The translations under genes were made by a program, and so were the position numbers. From Lachnospiraceae bacterium (GTDB taxonomy: Bacteria; Bacillota; Clostridia; Lachnospirales; Lachnospiraceae): a stretch of DNA of 64,000 nt. The stretch's first letter is position 1; each line of letters begins with the position of its first letter. This document shows positions 57,269 through 64,000 of this stretch, piece after piece. The notes under the pieces were generated by a model. It saw only the letters and a program-made list of their open reading frames with translations. It made no database searches and had not been told where the DNA came from. Location of the stretch: NCBI GenBank assembly GCA_015057325.1, contig SVEQ01000006.1:1-64000 (forward strand), in the 5' to 3' direction.

Positions 57269-57649
57269 ATGGAACAGCAGCAAATGCCAAGCGAAACAGA
57301 ATGGCAGGTTATGGAGATTGTTTGGGGAAGCAACAGTAAGCTTACTTCTCAGGAGATAATTAAGTCTATGAAGGAGCGGGATACCAATCTTTCCCCCAAG
57401 ACTATACGAGTACTTATTAATCGACTTTGTCAGAAGCAGATATTAGATTATGAGAATGACGAGAAGGATGCAAGAATATATCATTATTATGCGACATGTA
57501 CAAGAGAGGAATGTTTGAAGGAAAAGAGTAGACATTTTGTTGACATTTATTTTTCGGGCAACAAAGCGTCGGCGTTTGCGTCGCTTATAACAGGAGCAAA
57601 ACTTACTGATTCGCAGATGAAAGAATTGAAGAAACTACTTGATATTTAG
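57269..57649 (+). CDS. BlaI/MecI/CopY-type repressor
   Basis: 126 aa winged-helix protein: LPSETEWQVMEIVW-like start, TSQEIIKSM, SPKTIRVLINRLCQKQIL and a C-terminal dimer region. BlaI relatives are cut by a BlaR1 membrane protease or respond to copper (CopY). No BlaR1, beta-lactamase or CxC copper motif is seen here, so the signal is unknown. Followed at once by a terminator. Confidence 0.9.
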   Translation: MEQQQMPSETEWQVMEIVWGSNSKLTSQEIIKSMKERDTNLSPKTIRVLINRLCQKQILDYENDEKDARIYHYYATCTREECLKEKSRHFVDIYFSGNKASAFASLITGAKLTDSQMKELKKLLDI

Positions 57650-57673
57650 GGACTTTTATAAAGTCCCTTTTTT
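57648..57673 (+). terminator. Terminator of the BlaI-like gene
   Basis: AGGGACTT / AAGTCCCT stem overlapping the stop codon, then six T residues. Confidence 0.9.
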
Positions 57674-57735
57674 ATCTCATTTTGTGACAAATGCACAAAT
57701 TGCATAAAATTATCTGACAAATTAGCGTTTCGTTG

Positions 57736-57764
57736 TTTACATTTGTTATCCGATGGTGTATAAT
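57736..57764 (+). promoter_or_regulatory. Promoter of the 57849 gene
   Basis: TTTACA, 17 bp, TATAAT, 84 bp before the start codon at 57849. Confidence 0.75.
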
Positions 57765-57848
57765 AACATCAAATAGTGGTAGATTGCGCCATTATTGAGC
57801 TTAGAGACTATTGACGCAGGTGTCTCAATAATTAAAGGAGGGATGCAG

Positions 57849-58397
57849 ATGGCAGGGATTAATATCAGTCCTTATCAGGCGTATAATCAGACTCATAACT
57901 ATTCGTCATTATTCGCAGGCGTGAACAAAGCGTCCTCTGATAATGGTTGGGATTTATCTGGTTTATCTGATTATGCGTCAATCAAAAACGGCAGTTATGG
58001 CAAGCTGGTCAAAGCAAGTTATGCGAAGGCTAATAAGTCTTCAGACACAGACACTAATTCTAAGTCGACTATTAAGACGGCAGAGGAGAGACGTGCAGCA
58101 AGAGAGAAAGCCAATACGTCAACAGATAGCAAGGATACCGGCAAGACGGAGCTTACCGGAGCAGCGGCAAGACGTGCGGCCAGAGAAGCCAGAATTAACA
58201 AGACTGCCACAACCGGAGCAGATGAGAAAGCCCTTACCACAACAGATGTAGCTAAGTCTAATATAGGCTCTTCTACTGCAGAGGCAACAAATGCCATTGC
58301 GCAGGAAGATAGTGCTAAGGCTATATACACGAGTAGTGCAGTTGCTTCACCGACAATGTCGGAACTTATGGCAAGCACATTTGATATCAATGTATAG
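57849..58397 (+). CDS. Unrecognised protein with ISPYQAYNQ start and SYGKLVKASY motif
   Basis: 182 aa from ATG 57849, 7 nt after AGGAGG. The first 60 residues are structured (NISPYQAYNQTHNYSSLFAG, then SDYASIKNGSYGKLVKASY); the rest is low complexity, rich in A, T, K, S with two AARRAAREA-like blocks. No signal peptide. I recall SYGKL motifs in unassigned Lachnospiraceae proteins, but no function. It pairs with the next gene, which also has a Ser/Thr/Ala-rich disordered part. Confidence 0.7.
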   Translation: MAGINISPYQAYNQTHNYSSLFAGVNKASSDNGWDLSGLSDYASIKNGSYGKLVKASYAKANKSSDTDTNSKSTIKTAEERRAAREKANTSTDSKDTGKTELTGAAARRAAREARINKTATTGADEKALTTTDVAKSNIGSSTAEATNAIAQEDSAKAIYTSSAVASPTMSELMASTFDINV

Positions 58398-58453
58398 AAG
58401 ATTTCCGGTTGAATGTAACTAATGTGCCGCACATATAACAAGGAGGTTTGATT

Positions 58454-59113
58454 ATGGTTTCAGGAATTGAGAGTACAAGCAGTAATGCTTATGTGGCTTC
58501 AACAAGTCAGGTTGCTCAGTCTTCTGCAGAGAGTACAACAGCTAAGACAGAAGATACAGCAGCTAAGGTTGCTGATGGAGTGGTGTATGATAAGAGCAGT
58601 GATACTGTAGATAAGAAAGCACCTTATTCTATCAACAAGATGAGCAAAGAAGACAGAGATGCTTTGGTTAAGCAACTTAAGGACGACGAATTAAATCGTC
58701 AGCAGAGTCTTCTTGATATCGTTAACAAGACTTTGGGACAGCAGGCAACAAAGTTCACACTTGCTAATCTTACAGGCGAGGAAGATGATAGCTTCTGGAA
58801 GTACATTGCAGAAGGTAACTATGAGGTTGATGAAGAGACCCGCAAGAAAGCACAGGAGGATATTTCCGAGGACGGATATTGGGGAGTTAAACAGACCTCC
58901 CAGAGAATGTTTGATTTTGCAAGTGCTCTTGCCGGTGATGACGTTGATAAGATGAAAGAGATGCAGGCTGCTATCGAAAAGGGATATAAGGCAGCTACTA
59001 AAGCTTGGGGAAGAGATCTTCCAAGTATTTCCAACGATACTATGGATGCAACCAACAAGCTCTTTGAAGAATATTATAAGTCAAAAGAGCAGGCTAATGG
59101 TATTGTAGGATAG
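58454..59113 (+). CDS. Unrecognised soluble protein, partner of the previous gene
   Basis: 219 aa from ATG 58454, 7 nt after AGGAGG. Residues 1-55 are Ser/Thr-rich and disordered; the rest is helical and acidic, with EDGYWGVKQTSQRMFDFASALAGDD and AIEKGYKAATKAWGRDLPSIS. No signal peptide or membrane segment. The style (disordered N-terminus plus amphipathic helices) is like proteins linked to flagella or secretion in Clostridia, but I cannot name a family. Confidence 0.7.
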   Translation: MVSGIESTSSNAYVASTSQVAQSSAESTTAKTEDTAAKVADGVVYDKSSDTVDKKAPYSINKMSKEDRDALVKQLKDDELNRQQSLLDIVNKTLGQQATKFTLANLTGEEDDSFWKYIAEGNYEVDEETRKKAQEDISEDGYWGVKQTSQRMFDFASALAGDDVDKMKEMQAAIEKGYKAATKAWGRDLPSISNDTMDATNKLFEEYYKSKEQANGIVG

Positions 59114-59132
59114 AATTGATATTGACCTACTG

Positions 59133-59184
59133 AAGGGGCTGTCGCGTCAGATGATGAGTTCATCTGTGCGATGGCTCCTTTTTC
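59133..59184 (+). terminator. Long terminator after the 58454 gene
   Basis: Outer stem AAGGGGCTGTCGC with GCGATGGCTCCTT (G-T pairs) and inner stem CAGATGA / TCATCTG, followed by TTTTTCT. Confidence 0.88.
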
Positions 59185-59257
59185 TATATTTGTCGTATTA
59201 GAAAAAAGGTGCTATATTATAGATAAATTCTAGTACAGATACAAAATGGAGGGCTAT

Positions 59258-59947
59258 ATGACTATAGGGATAGTGGATGATAAAGAGGAAGATCTTGAAG
59301 TTTTCTCAAATAAATTACGGGAAAGATTAGACATCAGTGACAATATACGTTGTTACACGCATCCGGAAGAAATAAAGCTTCAGATAAATGAGCTTGATGT
59401 CGTTTTTATGGATGTGCAGATGCCGGAAAAAGATGGAATAAGTCTGGCAAAAGAATTGCTTGATATTAATTCAAAAATAATACTTGTTTTTCTGTCGGAT
59501 TATGATAGCTATGTGTGGGATAGCTTTGCTGTAGATGCGATATATTACATGAGGAAACGTTTCTTTGAAAAGGAACTTGGACAGGTTATCAAACAGATAA
59601 ATGACAAGTTTATCAAAAGAAAAAAAGACTATTCGACGATAAAAGTTGGGAATAAAATATACAATTTAAATTTGAGAAATATATTATATGTAGAAGCTCA
59701 ACAAAAGGATGTTAGGATTGTTACACGGGACGGTGATATCAAAATAAGATATCGTATCAGCTCTCTGGAAAAGGAATTGGAAGGTTTTATAAAAATACAC
59801 AGGAGTTATCTTGTTAACCCAATTTACGTTAAGAGCGTCAAAGAAAGAGAATGGATTATGGAAAATGATGAATCTTTGCCAGTATCAAAATACAGACGTG
59901 AAGAGGTCAGACAGGAATATTTATCATTTTTGAGTATGTATATGTAG
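59258..59947 (+). CDS. LytTR response regulator (AgrA-like)
   Basis: 229 aa from ATG 59258, with GGAGG upstream. Receiver about 1-120 with IVDDKEED acids, D52 in VFMDVQMPEKDG and a C-terminal LytTR DNA-binding domain (IYNLNLRNILYVEAQQKDVRI, FIKIHRSYLVNP, LPVSKYRREEV). Such regulators bind pairs of direct repeats next to promoters. First gene of a locus with a split AgrC-type kinase; the intact D52 makes it the likely phospho-target. Confidence 0.92.
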   Translation: MTIGIVDDKEEDLEVFSNKLRERLDISDNIRCYTHPEEIKLQINELDVVFMDVQMPEKDGISLAKELLDINSKIILVFLSDYDSYVWDSFAVDAIYYMRKRFFEKELGQVIKQINDKFIKRKKDYSTIKVGNKIYNLNLRNILYVEAQQKDVRIVTRDGDIKIRYRISSLEKELEGFIKIHRSYLVNPIYVKSVKEREWIMENDESLPVSKYRREEVRQEYLSFLSMYM

Positions 59948-59972
59948 TAATACATGGAGTGGGGGACATCAA

Positions 59973-60866
59973 ATGAGTTACTATTCGGGGATAAAGGCGG
60001 TTTTGTGGGATTTAATAGACCCCATTGAAGCATTATTGGTTCTGGATTTTATAATTGCAAACACGGCATATAAGAATTCGGAGAAAAAGGGAAAAATAGG
60101 AAAACTAATCTGTTCATTAGGGTGGCTGATTATGGTTTTGCTAAATGAAAAATATATTCCGTATGTTCCGGTGGCAATAATTCTGTGTATTTTTGTGTTT
60201 GGAATTTACGCAGCGTTATATTTGAAATGTGGAGCACTTCAATACATATTTTGGTATATTATGGGTATTGTATCTATGACTCTGTTTGATACATTGTCTT
60301 TTTTGATTATTACGGTGATTGTTAATACGAACGATCCTTATAGTTACATAATGGATCATTTTCCTATTCGGATGTCGGGAGCAATAATAAGCAAATTATT
60401 ATTTTTTATTTTTATTGAGTTGTATAAACGTTTTAAGGGACGAGATTATGAAAATGAGCATAAAGAGATAACGCCGGAGATAGTAGTCAGTGTCGCCTTT
60501 GCAACTGTATTTGTAATTTTGCTTGTTTACAATTTGATGGGAATTTCTCGGAATACGGAAGCCATTGTACAATTAAATATCTATATTGTAGTTCTTGTGA
60601 TGGTAGTTTTGAGTGGCGGTTTTTTTGTCAGGAACAGACGTGAAAAAGAGACAATGCGAAAAAAGACTGAACTTATACTAAATGAAAACAAAATGATAAA
60701 TGCACATTATATGGAAGATGTTTCGTTATACGAAAAGATGCGAGAGAATCGACATGATGTAAAACATCATAAAGAGTATCTGCGTTATTTGGAAAAGGAG
60801 CAGAAATACGAAGAAATGATTCAGTACATTGGACAGATTTTATCAGGAGGAATGAAGAATGAATAA
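59973..60866 (+). CDS. AgrC-like membrane sensor with histidine box but no ATPase domain
   Basis: 297 aa. Six to seven membrane helices in residues 10-220 (start GIKAVLWDLIDPIEALLVLDF), a coiled segment, then the phospho-acceptor H261 in NRHDVKHHKEYLRYL. The protein ends 36 residues later, just where AgrC-family kinases continue into their GHKL ATPase. The next gene, overlapping by 8 bp, supplies an ATPase. It is nearly superimposable on the gene at 61739. Either a natural split kinase or a truncated duplicate. Confidence 0.82.
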   Translation: MSYYSGIKAVLWDLIDPIEALLVLDFIIANTAYKNSEKKGKIGKLICSLGWLIMVLLNEKYIPYVPVAIILCIFVFGIYAALYLKCGALQYIFWYIMGIVSMTLFDTLSFLIITVIVNTNDPYSYIMDHFPIRMSGAIISKLLFFIFIELYKRFKGRDYENEHKEITPEIVVSVAFATVFVILLVYNLMGISRNTEAIVQLNIYIVVLVMVVLSGGFFVRNRREKETMRKKTELILNENKMINAHYMEDVSLYEKMRENRHDVKHHKEYLRYLEKEQKYEEMIQYIGQILSGGMKNE

Positions 60867-61746
60867 AACCAGGAGAATAGTATATAATCTTGAGGATATT
60901 GTGCTGTTTAGTTGTATTTTGGTTCTTTTTTTCATACTCACTGCAACGGGATTTAACGTTTTTGAAAAGACGAGCTTTAGAATTCTTTTTACTCTGTTAA
61001 GTGTGGTGATGTCTTTGGTTGTTGGCGGAACGGTATTTTCACTTAAAAGAAAAAATCAGAAGGCAGAGGAAGAGTGGTTTGAAGTAAAAAAGAAGCAAAT
61101 GGAATATACGATGGGGCTTAATTATCAAAAGGAAACAAAGGCCCTGCAAGATGAATTTAAAAACATACAAGAAGAGCAATCATTGTTTTACAACAGGTTA
61201 TATGACTGTCTTGTTGAGAAAAAATATAACGAAGTAGAAAAGCTTTTGAGAGGGAAAAAGACGGAATCGTTTGATGGAGAATTGTTTTTTTCAGGGAATC
61301 GTGTTTTGGATGTAGTGATAAGTCAGAAAAGTTTTCGTGCTTCGGAGGAAAATATACACATCAAATGTGATGTACAATGTCCGGATATTTCCTATATTAA
61401 GGAGACGGATCTTAATGTTCTTTTGTCTAACCTTTTAGATAATGCCATAGAAGCAGTACTAAGATGGAAAAAAGAGGGTGGTAGTGAAGAGGATGAGGCA
61501 ATCATATCATTGACCATTAGAAAACACAGAAATTATCTTGTAATACTTGAAGAAAATCCATGCATTAAAGTGCTGCAGGGAAAAAACAAACGCCTTAAAA
61601 CAACGAAAACAGATAAAAAGCATCATGGCATTGGAATGCAAAGTATGGAACGAATAGCTGTCGAATATAATGGTTTGATTGACTTTCATGTTTTAGATGG
61701 ATGCTTCAGCATAAAAGTGATTCTGGAGGACAAGTTAAATGGCTGA
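60859..61746 (+). CDS. Membrane GHKL ATPase without histidine box
   Basis: 295 aa. Two membrane helices (about 12-60), a coil, and an AgrC-type GHKL ATPase with N195 in LSNLLDNAIEAV and HHGIGMQSMERI. In the stretch where RHDxKHH should be, it reads IQEEQSLFYNRLYD, so no acceptor His. It can bind ATP but must phosphorylate a His in another protein; the flanking genes offer H261 and H262. It overlaps both neighbours by 8 bp, which favours fixed ratios of the three proteins. Confidence 0.85.
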   Translation: MNKTRRIVYNLEDIVLFSCILVLFFILTATGFNVFEKTSFRILFTLLSVVMSLVVGGTVFSLKRKNQKAEEEWFEVKKKQMEYTMGLNYQKETKALQDEFKNIQEEQSLFYNRLYDCLVEKKYNEVEKLLRGKKTESFDGELFFSGNRVLDVVISQKSFRASEENIHIKCDVQCPDISYIKETDLNVLLSNLLDNAIEAVLRWKKEGGSEEDEAIISLTIRKHRNYLVILEENPCIKVLQGKNKRLKTTKTDKKHHGIGMQSMERIAVEYNGLIDFHVLDGCFSIKVILEDKLNG

Positions 61747-62617
61747 ATTTGATGGAATACGTGCAGTCTTGTGGGATTTGATTAATCCGATAGAAGCATA
61801 TATCATATTACGTTTTGTTGCTTTTCATGTTGGTTATAAAGATAGAGTGTGGGGAAGAAAAATTGCTCTTGCTACTTATCTGATAGTTTGGGACATAATT
61901 GTTGTTGTCAACGGATTTGTTTTGCCGGACATACCGATTGATATGTTTATAAATGCAGTATTGGTTCTTATATATGGTCATTTTTATCTCAAAGGTACTG
62001 TTTCCAAAAAACTCTTTTGGTACATGATATCAGTGTTAGTAGTTGTTGTATCCGACTCGATTGCAGGGGTGTTTTTTTTCCTGACGTTAAGATCTTCGTA
62101 TGGATTTGATTATTTGATGAAAAACTTTGAGTTAAGAATGCTCTTTGCTTTACTTGGAGTTATGATTTTATTTGTTATTACGGAATTGTATTTTCGCATT
62201 CGACGTTCGAAAGATATTAATTATACAAATAAAGATGTCTCGCCTAAAATGGTTTTTGCTGCAGTAATGATAGTGTTTACCGTAATGGTAATCGTGTATA
62301 GTTTTATGACTGTCGAAAAAAGCATTGCAGGGCTTGTACGTATGTTAGCATATATTTTAATTTACATTGTGCTGTTATATCTGATTGGGAATTATCTTCA
62401 TAATATAAAAGAGAAAACGGCACTTAAACAGGAACTGGAATTAATTAGGGAATCGGAGGAAAAAAGAACAGTTCATTATGAAGAAGGCGATGCAATACTG
62501 ACCAAAGCAAGAGAATTACGACATGATGAGAAGCATCATTTAATATACTTGGAAATGTTAAATGAAAAAGAAAACTATGGTGAAATGTTGTGTTATTTAA
62601 AACAAATAAAAGGGTGA
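61739..62617 (+). CDS. Second AgrC-like membrane sensor with histidine box but no ATPase
   Basis: 292 aa, same plan as the gene at 59973: start GIRAVLWDLINPIEAYIILRF, membrane helices to about 225, coil, H262 in LRHDEKHHLIYLEML, and an end 30 residues later. The membrane halves of the two genes are similar but clearly diverged, so they may read different signals. Ribosome site inside the previous gene; 8-bp overlap. Confidence 0.82.
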   Translation: MAEFDGIRAVLWDLINPIEAYIILRFVAFHVGYKDRVWGRKIALATYLIVWDIIVVVNGFVLPDIPIDMFINAVLVLIYGHFYLKGTVSKKLFWYMISVLVVVVSDSIAGVFFFLTLRSSYGFDYLMKNFELRMLFALLGVMILFVITELYFRIRRSKDINYTNKDVSPKMVFAAVMIVFTVMVIVYSFMTVEKSIAGLVRMLAYILIYIVLLYLIGNYLHNIKEKTALKQELELIRESEEKRTVHYEEGDAILTKARELRHDEKHHLIYLEMLNEKENYGEMLCYLKQIKG

Positions 62618-62628
62618 TTTATATGAGG

Positions 62629-62655
62629 GGAGAGACTATATTGTCTCTTCTTTTT
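62629..62655 (+). terminator. Terminator of the split-kinase operon
   Basis: Short stem GGAGAGAC / GTCTCTTC with loop TATATT and five T residues, 12 bp after the stop at 62617. Confidence 0.75.
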
Positions 62656-62661
62656 CCTTTT

Positions 62662-62721
62662 GTGGCATGATTTGACTTTTCGTGGCAAGATATGGAAACA
62701 AGAATTTTTATCCGATATAAT
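62662..62721 (+). promoter_or_regulatory. Direct-repeat promoter of the second LytTR gene
   Basis: GTGGCATGAT at 62662 and GTGGCAAGAT at 62682 are spaced by 20 bp; TATAAT follows at 62716, 34 bp after the second repeat. The -35 region (TGGAAA) is poor, as expected for activation. The same layout recurs at 63517-63576. Confidence 0.75.
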
Positions 62722-62853
62722 CAATTTGTTAATTGTCGGGTAGGATAGAAATATGTTGAAGATATTAAATGTTACAAAAAAAATGTCATATTTTACATTC
62801 GCAAACAACTCCTGTTTTTTCAGAGTAAAATGTTAATTGAAGGGAGGAGTAGT

Positions 62854-63432
62854 ATGAGAATAGCATTATATGATTCGGAACAGAGCATATTGGATAAATA
62901 CAAAGCATTACTCTGTGATAGGTTGGATGAAAAAGTATTTGAAATAGATTGCTATACGGAGCAGCAAAAGTTGGTTGATGTTTTGGAACGATATGACCTT
63001 GTGTTTATGACAGAGTGTGCGATGTCTCATTTGACAAAGGCGTGCGGCGATGATGAGGTTATTCTTGTTTCGGGTAGTAGGGTTGAAACTATATCGATTG
63101 AGGATATTATATATATTGAGGCAGATCTTAAACAGGTTCATATCTTTTTGAAGAATGGCGGAGAAATAGTTATTCGTCTTACTTTTAAGGATGTGGAACA
63201 ACAATTAAAAAAATCTCAAAAAGCTTTTGTTAAAGTGCATCGAAGTTATATTGTTGCCATGGATATGATTAGGCGGATACAAAACAAAAGTGTTTTGCTA
63301 AAGAATGGTGTGGCTTTACCAATCAGTAAATACAGATTGCAAGAGGTTATAGACAGCTATCTTGCATATCAGGAAAAGCAAGCAATTATTATTCGAGACG
63401 CAACAGAGGAAGACGAGTCTGATACTGAATAG
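62854..63432 (+). CDS. LytTR DNA-binding protein with a receiver lacking the acceptor Asp
   Basis: 192 aa from ATG 62854, which follows GGGAGG. The N-terminal 55 residues are a shortened receiver (MRIALYDSEQSIL, YDLVFMTECAMSH) with T53 where the first LytTR protein has D52, and about 35 residues missing before the LytTR domain (VETISIEDIIYIEADLKQVHI, FVKVHRSYIV, LPISKYRLQEV). It should bind DNA without phosphorylation. It lies behind a repeat-bearing promoter and may compete or cooperate with the 59258 regulator. The tail is acidic. Confidence 0.85.
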   Translation: MRIALYDSEQSILDKYKALLCDRLDEKVFEIDCYTEQQKLVDVLERYDLVFMTECAMSHLTKACGDDEVILVSGSRVETISIEDIIYIEADLKQVHIFLKNGGEIVIRLTFKDVEQQLKKSQKAFVKVHRSYIVAMDMIRRIQNKSVLLKNGVALPISKYRLQEVIDSYLAYQEKQAIIIRDATEEDESDTE

Positions 63433-63458
63433 CAAATAGAGAGAAATAGATTTTATAT

Positions 63459-63491
63459 GAGCTTATATCGGAGGAAATCCGGTATAAGCTC
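63459..63491. other. Stem-loop after the second LytTR gene
   Basis: A 14-bp stem (GAGCTTATATCGGA / TCCGGTATAAGCTC with one G-T pair) and loop GGAAA. No T run follows, so it is a weak terminator or an RNA-stabilising hairpin. Confidence 0.6.
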
Positions 63492-63516
63492 GTTGTATTT
63501 GCAATGAAAACTTTTC

Positions 63517-63576
63517 GTGCCGTATATCGTCCGTTGGTGGCGTGGTAAAAAATGTATAAAGCAAAAATGATATAAT
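63517..63576 (+). promoter_or_regulatory. Direct-repeat promoter of the terminal gene
   Basis: GTGCCGTAT at 63517 and GTGGCGTGG at 63537 are spaced by 20 bp; TATAAT starts at 63571, 34 bp after the second repeat. This is the same geometry as 62662-62721. There is no -35 box (AAAAAT), so it should need an activator, most likely a LytTR protein of this locus. Confidence 0.75.
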
Positions 63577-63693
63577 TTTAGTTGGAGAATTGTTGTCAAA
63601 CCTTACATTATAATTGTTATTTTTTCCATAACAGGAATTATCAGTAAACAGATATTAAACTGACAATATAAAACATAAATGGAGGGATTATAT

Positions 63694-64000
63694 ATGTACA
63701 TTTTGGATTTTTTTAAGAGGACTTTAAGAGTATCAAATATTCCGGTAATTATTTATTTAATTATTAATGTATTGATTATTATCGGTGCAACATATCTGTT
63801 TGTAGGGGATGTTCTGTTAGCAATAGTTATTGGTCTGGGAATATATATTGTTTCGATGATGATTACTTTGTCTCCAATCGGAGAGTGGATATTAAGGCAG
63901 CAAACCGGATGTAAAAAAATTACACGAAAAGAATATAAAGATTATCTTATGCCTATATTTGAAGAAGTCTATACGAGAGCAAGAAATGAGGATCCGACAA
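63694..64000 (+). CDS. Membrane protein, probably a M48-type metallopeptidase (5' part only)
   Basis: 102 codons visible, running off the window end without a stop. ATG 63694 follows GGAGGG by 8 nt. Two membrane helices (about 16-37 and 42-65), then SPIGEWILRQQTGCKKITRKEYKDYL and FEEVYTRARNEDPT, which I associate with clostridial M48-like peptidases; the HExxH motif would lie outside the window, so this is not confirmed. It follows the second direct-repeat promoter. Confidence 0.6.
   Translation, partial: MYILDFFKRTLRVSNIPVIIYLIINVLIIIGATYLFVGDVLLAIVIGLGIYIVSMMITLSPIGEWILRQQTGCKKITRKEYKDYLMPIFEEVYTRARNEDPT

Noticed and set aside
59973-61746. Frameshift that broke one AgrC kinase into two
   Set aside because: The ATPase gene has its own start and two N-terminal membrane helices, and a second His-only gene follows with the same end point, so a simple frameshift does not explain it.

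Overview
The window looks like a chromosome segment of an anaerobic Gram-positive Clostridium relative, most likely family Lachnospiraceae. The supports are low GC, strong AGGAGG ribosome sites, TTG and GTG starts, Lachnospiraceae-style families (DUF4317, DUF815, BspA-like LRR surface proteins, AgrC/LytTR systems), FtsEX linked to a Gram-positive type coiled-coil hydrolase, and no outer-membrane genes. The genus cannot be fixed from the sequence alone.

Layout. 94-871: eight tRNA genes (Asp, Val, Thr, Met, Asp, Val, Leu, Arg) and a terminator. 917-1206: an unusual run of hairpins mixed with pieces of the tRNA-Arg 3' end. 1207-2982 (minus strand): nicotinamidase and nicotinate phosphoribosyltransferase, a niacin salvage pair. 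3278-19175: a radical SAM enzyme, two secreted LRR proteins, a GHL10 protein, aroD, an alpha/beta hydrolase, a dGTPase-like protein, DUF4317 and DUF815. 19320-26419: a CdaR-like regulator, then ftsE, ftsX, an M23 peptidase and a CtpA-type protease (cell-wall division module), then guaA.

26482 to about 34600 is an accessory island directly downstream of guaA. It holds a truncated type III restriction-like fragment, a tiny hydrophobic peptide, a reverse transcriptase interrupted by an in-frame stop with about 300 noncoding bases before it, and a three-gene cassette: GHKL ATPase fused to a PD-(D/E)XK nuclease, an AlbA/Schlafen regulator, and a class III cyclase-like protein. Two small immunity-like proteins and a decayed gene fragment follow. 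This is the best candidate for a new defence system.

34862-37561 encodes a secreted protein with two intact nitrilase domains, preceded by a promoter-terminator leader. 37739-52693 is an eight-gene signalling operon. It is bounded by two HD-GYP proteins (predicted c-di-GMP phosphodiesterases) and contains two pairs of hybrid histidine kinases. One member of each pair carries a C-terminal DegV (fatty-acid-binding) domain, which suggests a lipid-responsive phosphorelay feeding c-di-GMP turnover.

52811-59107 holds bioY, a MATE pump, an oxalate/formate-type MFS carrier, a HAD phosphatase, a BlaI-like repressor and two unrecognised proteins. 59258-64000 is an AgrC/LytTR-like locus in which the kinase is split: two membrane proteins carry only the histidine box, and a third carries only the ATPase. 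A second LytTR protein lacks the phospho-acceptor Asp. Two promoters here share the same pair of direct repeats (20-bp period, 34 bp before TATAAT), which is a likely LytTR operator. The last gene runs off the window.
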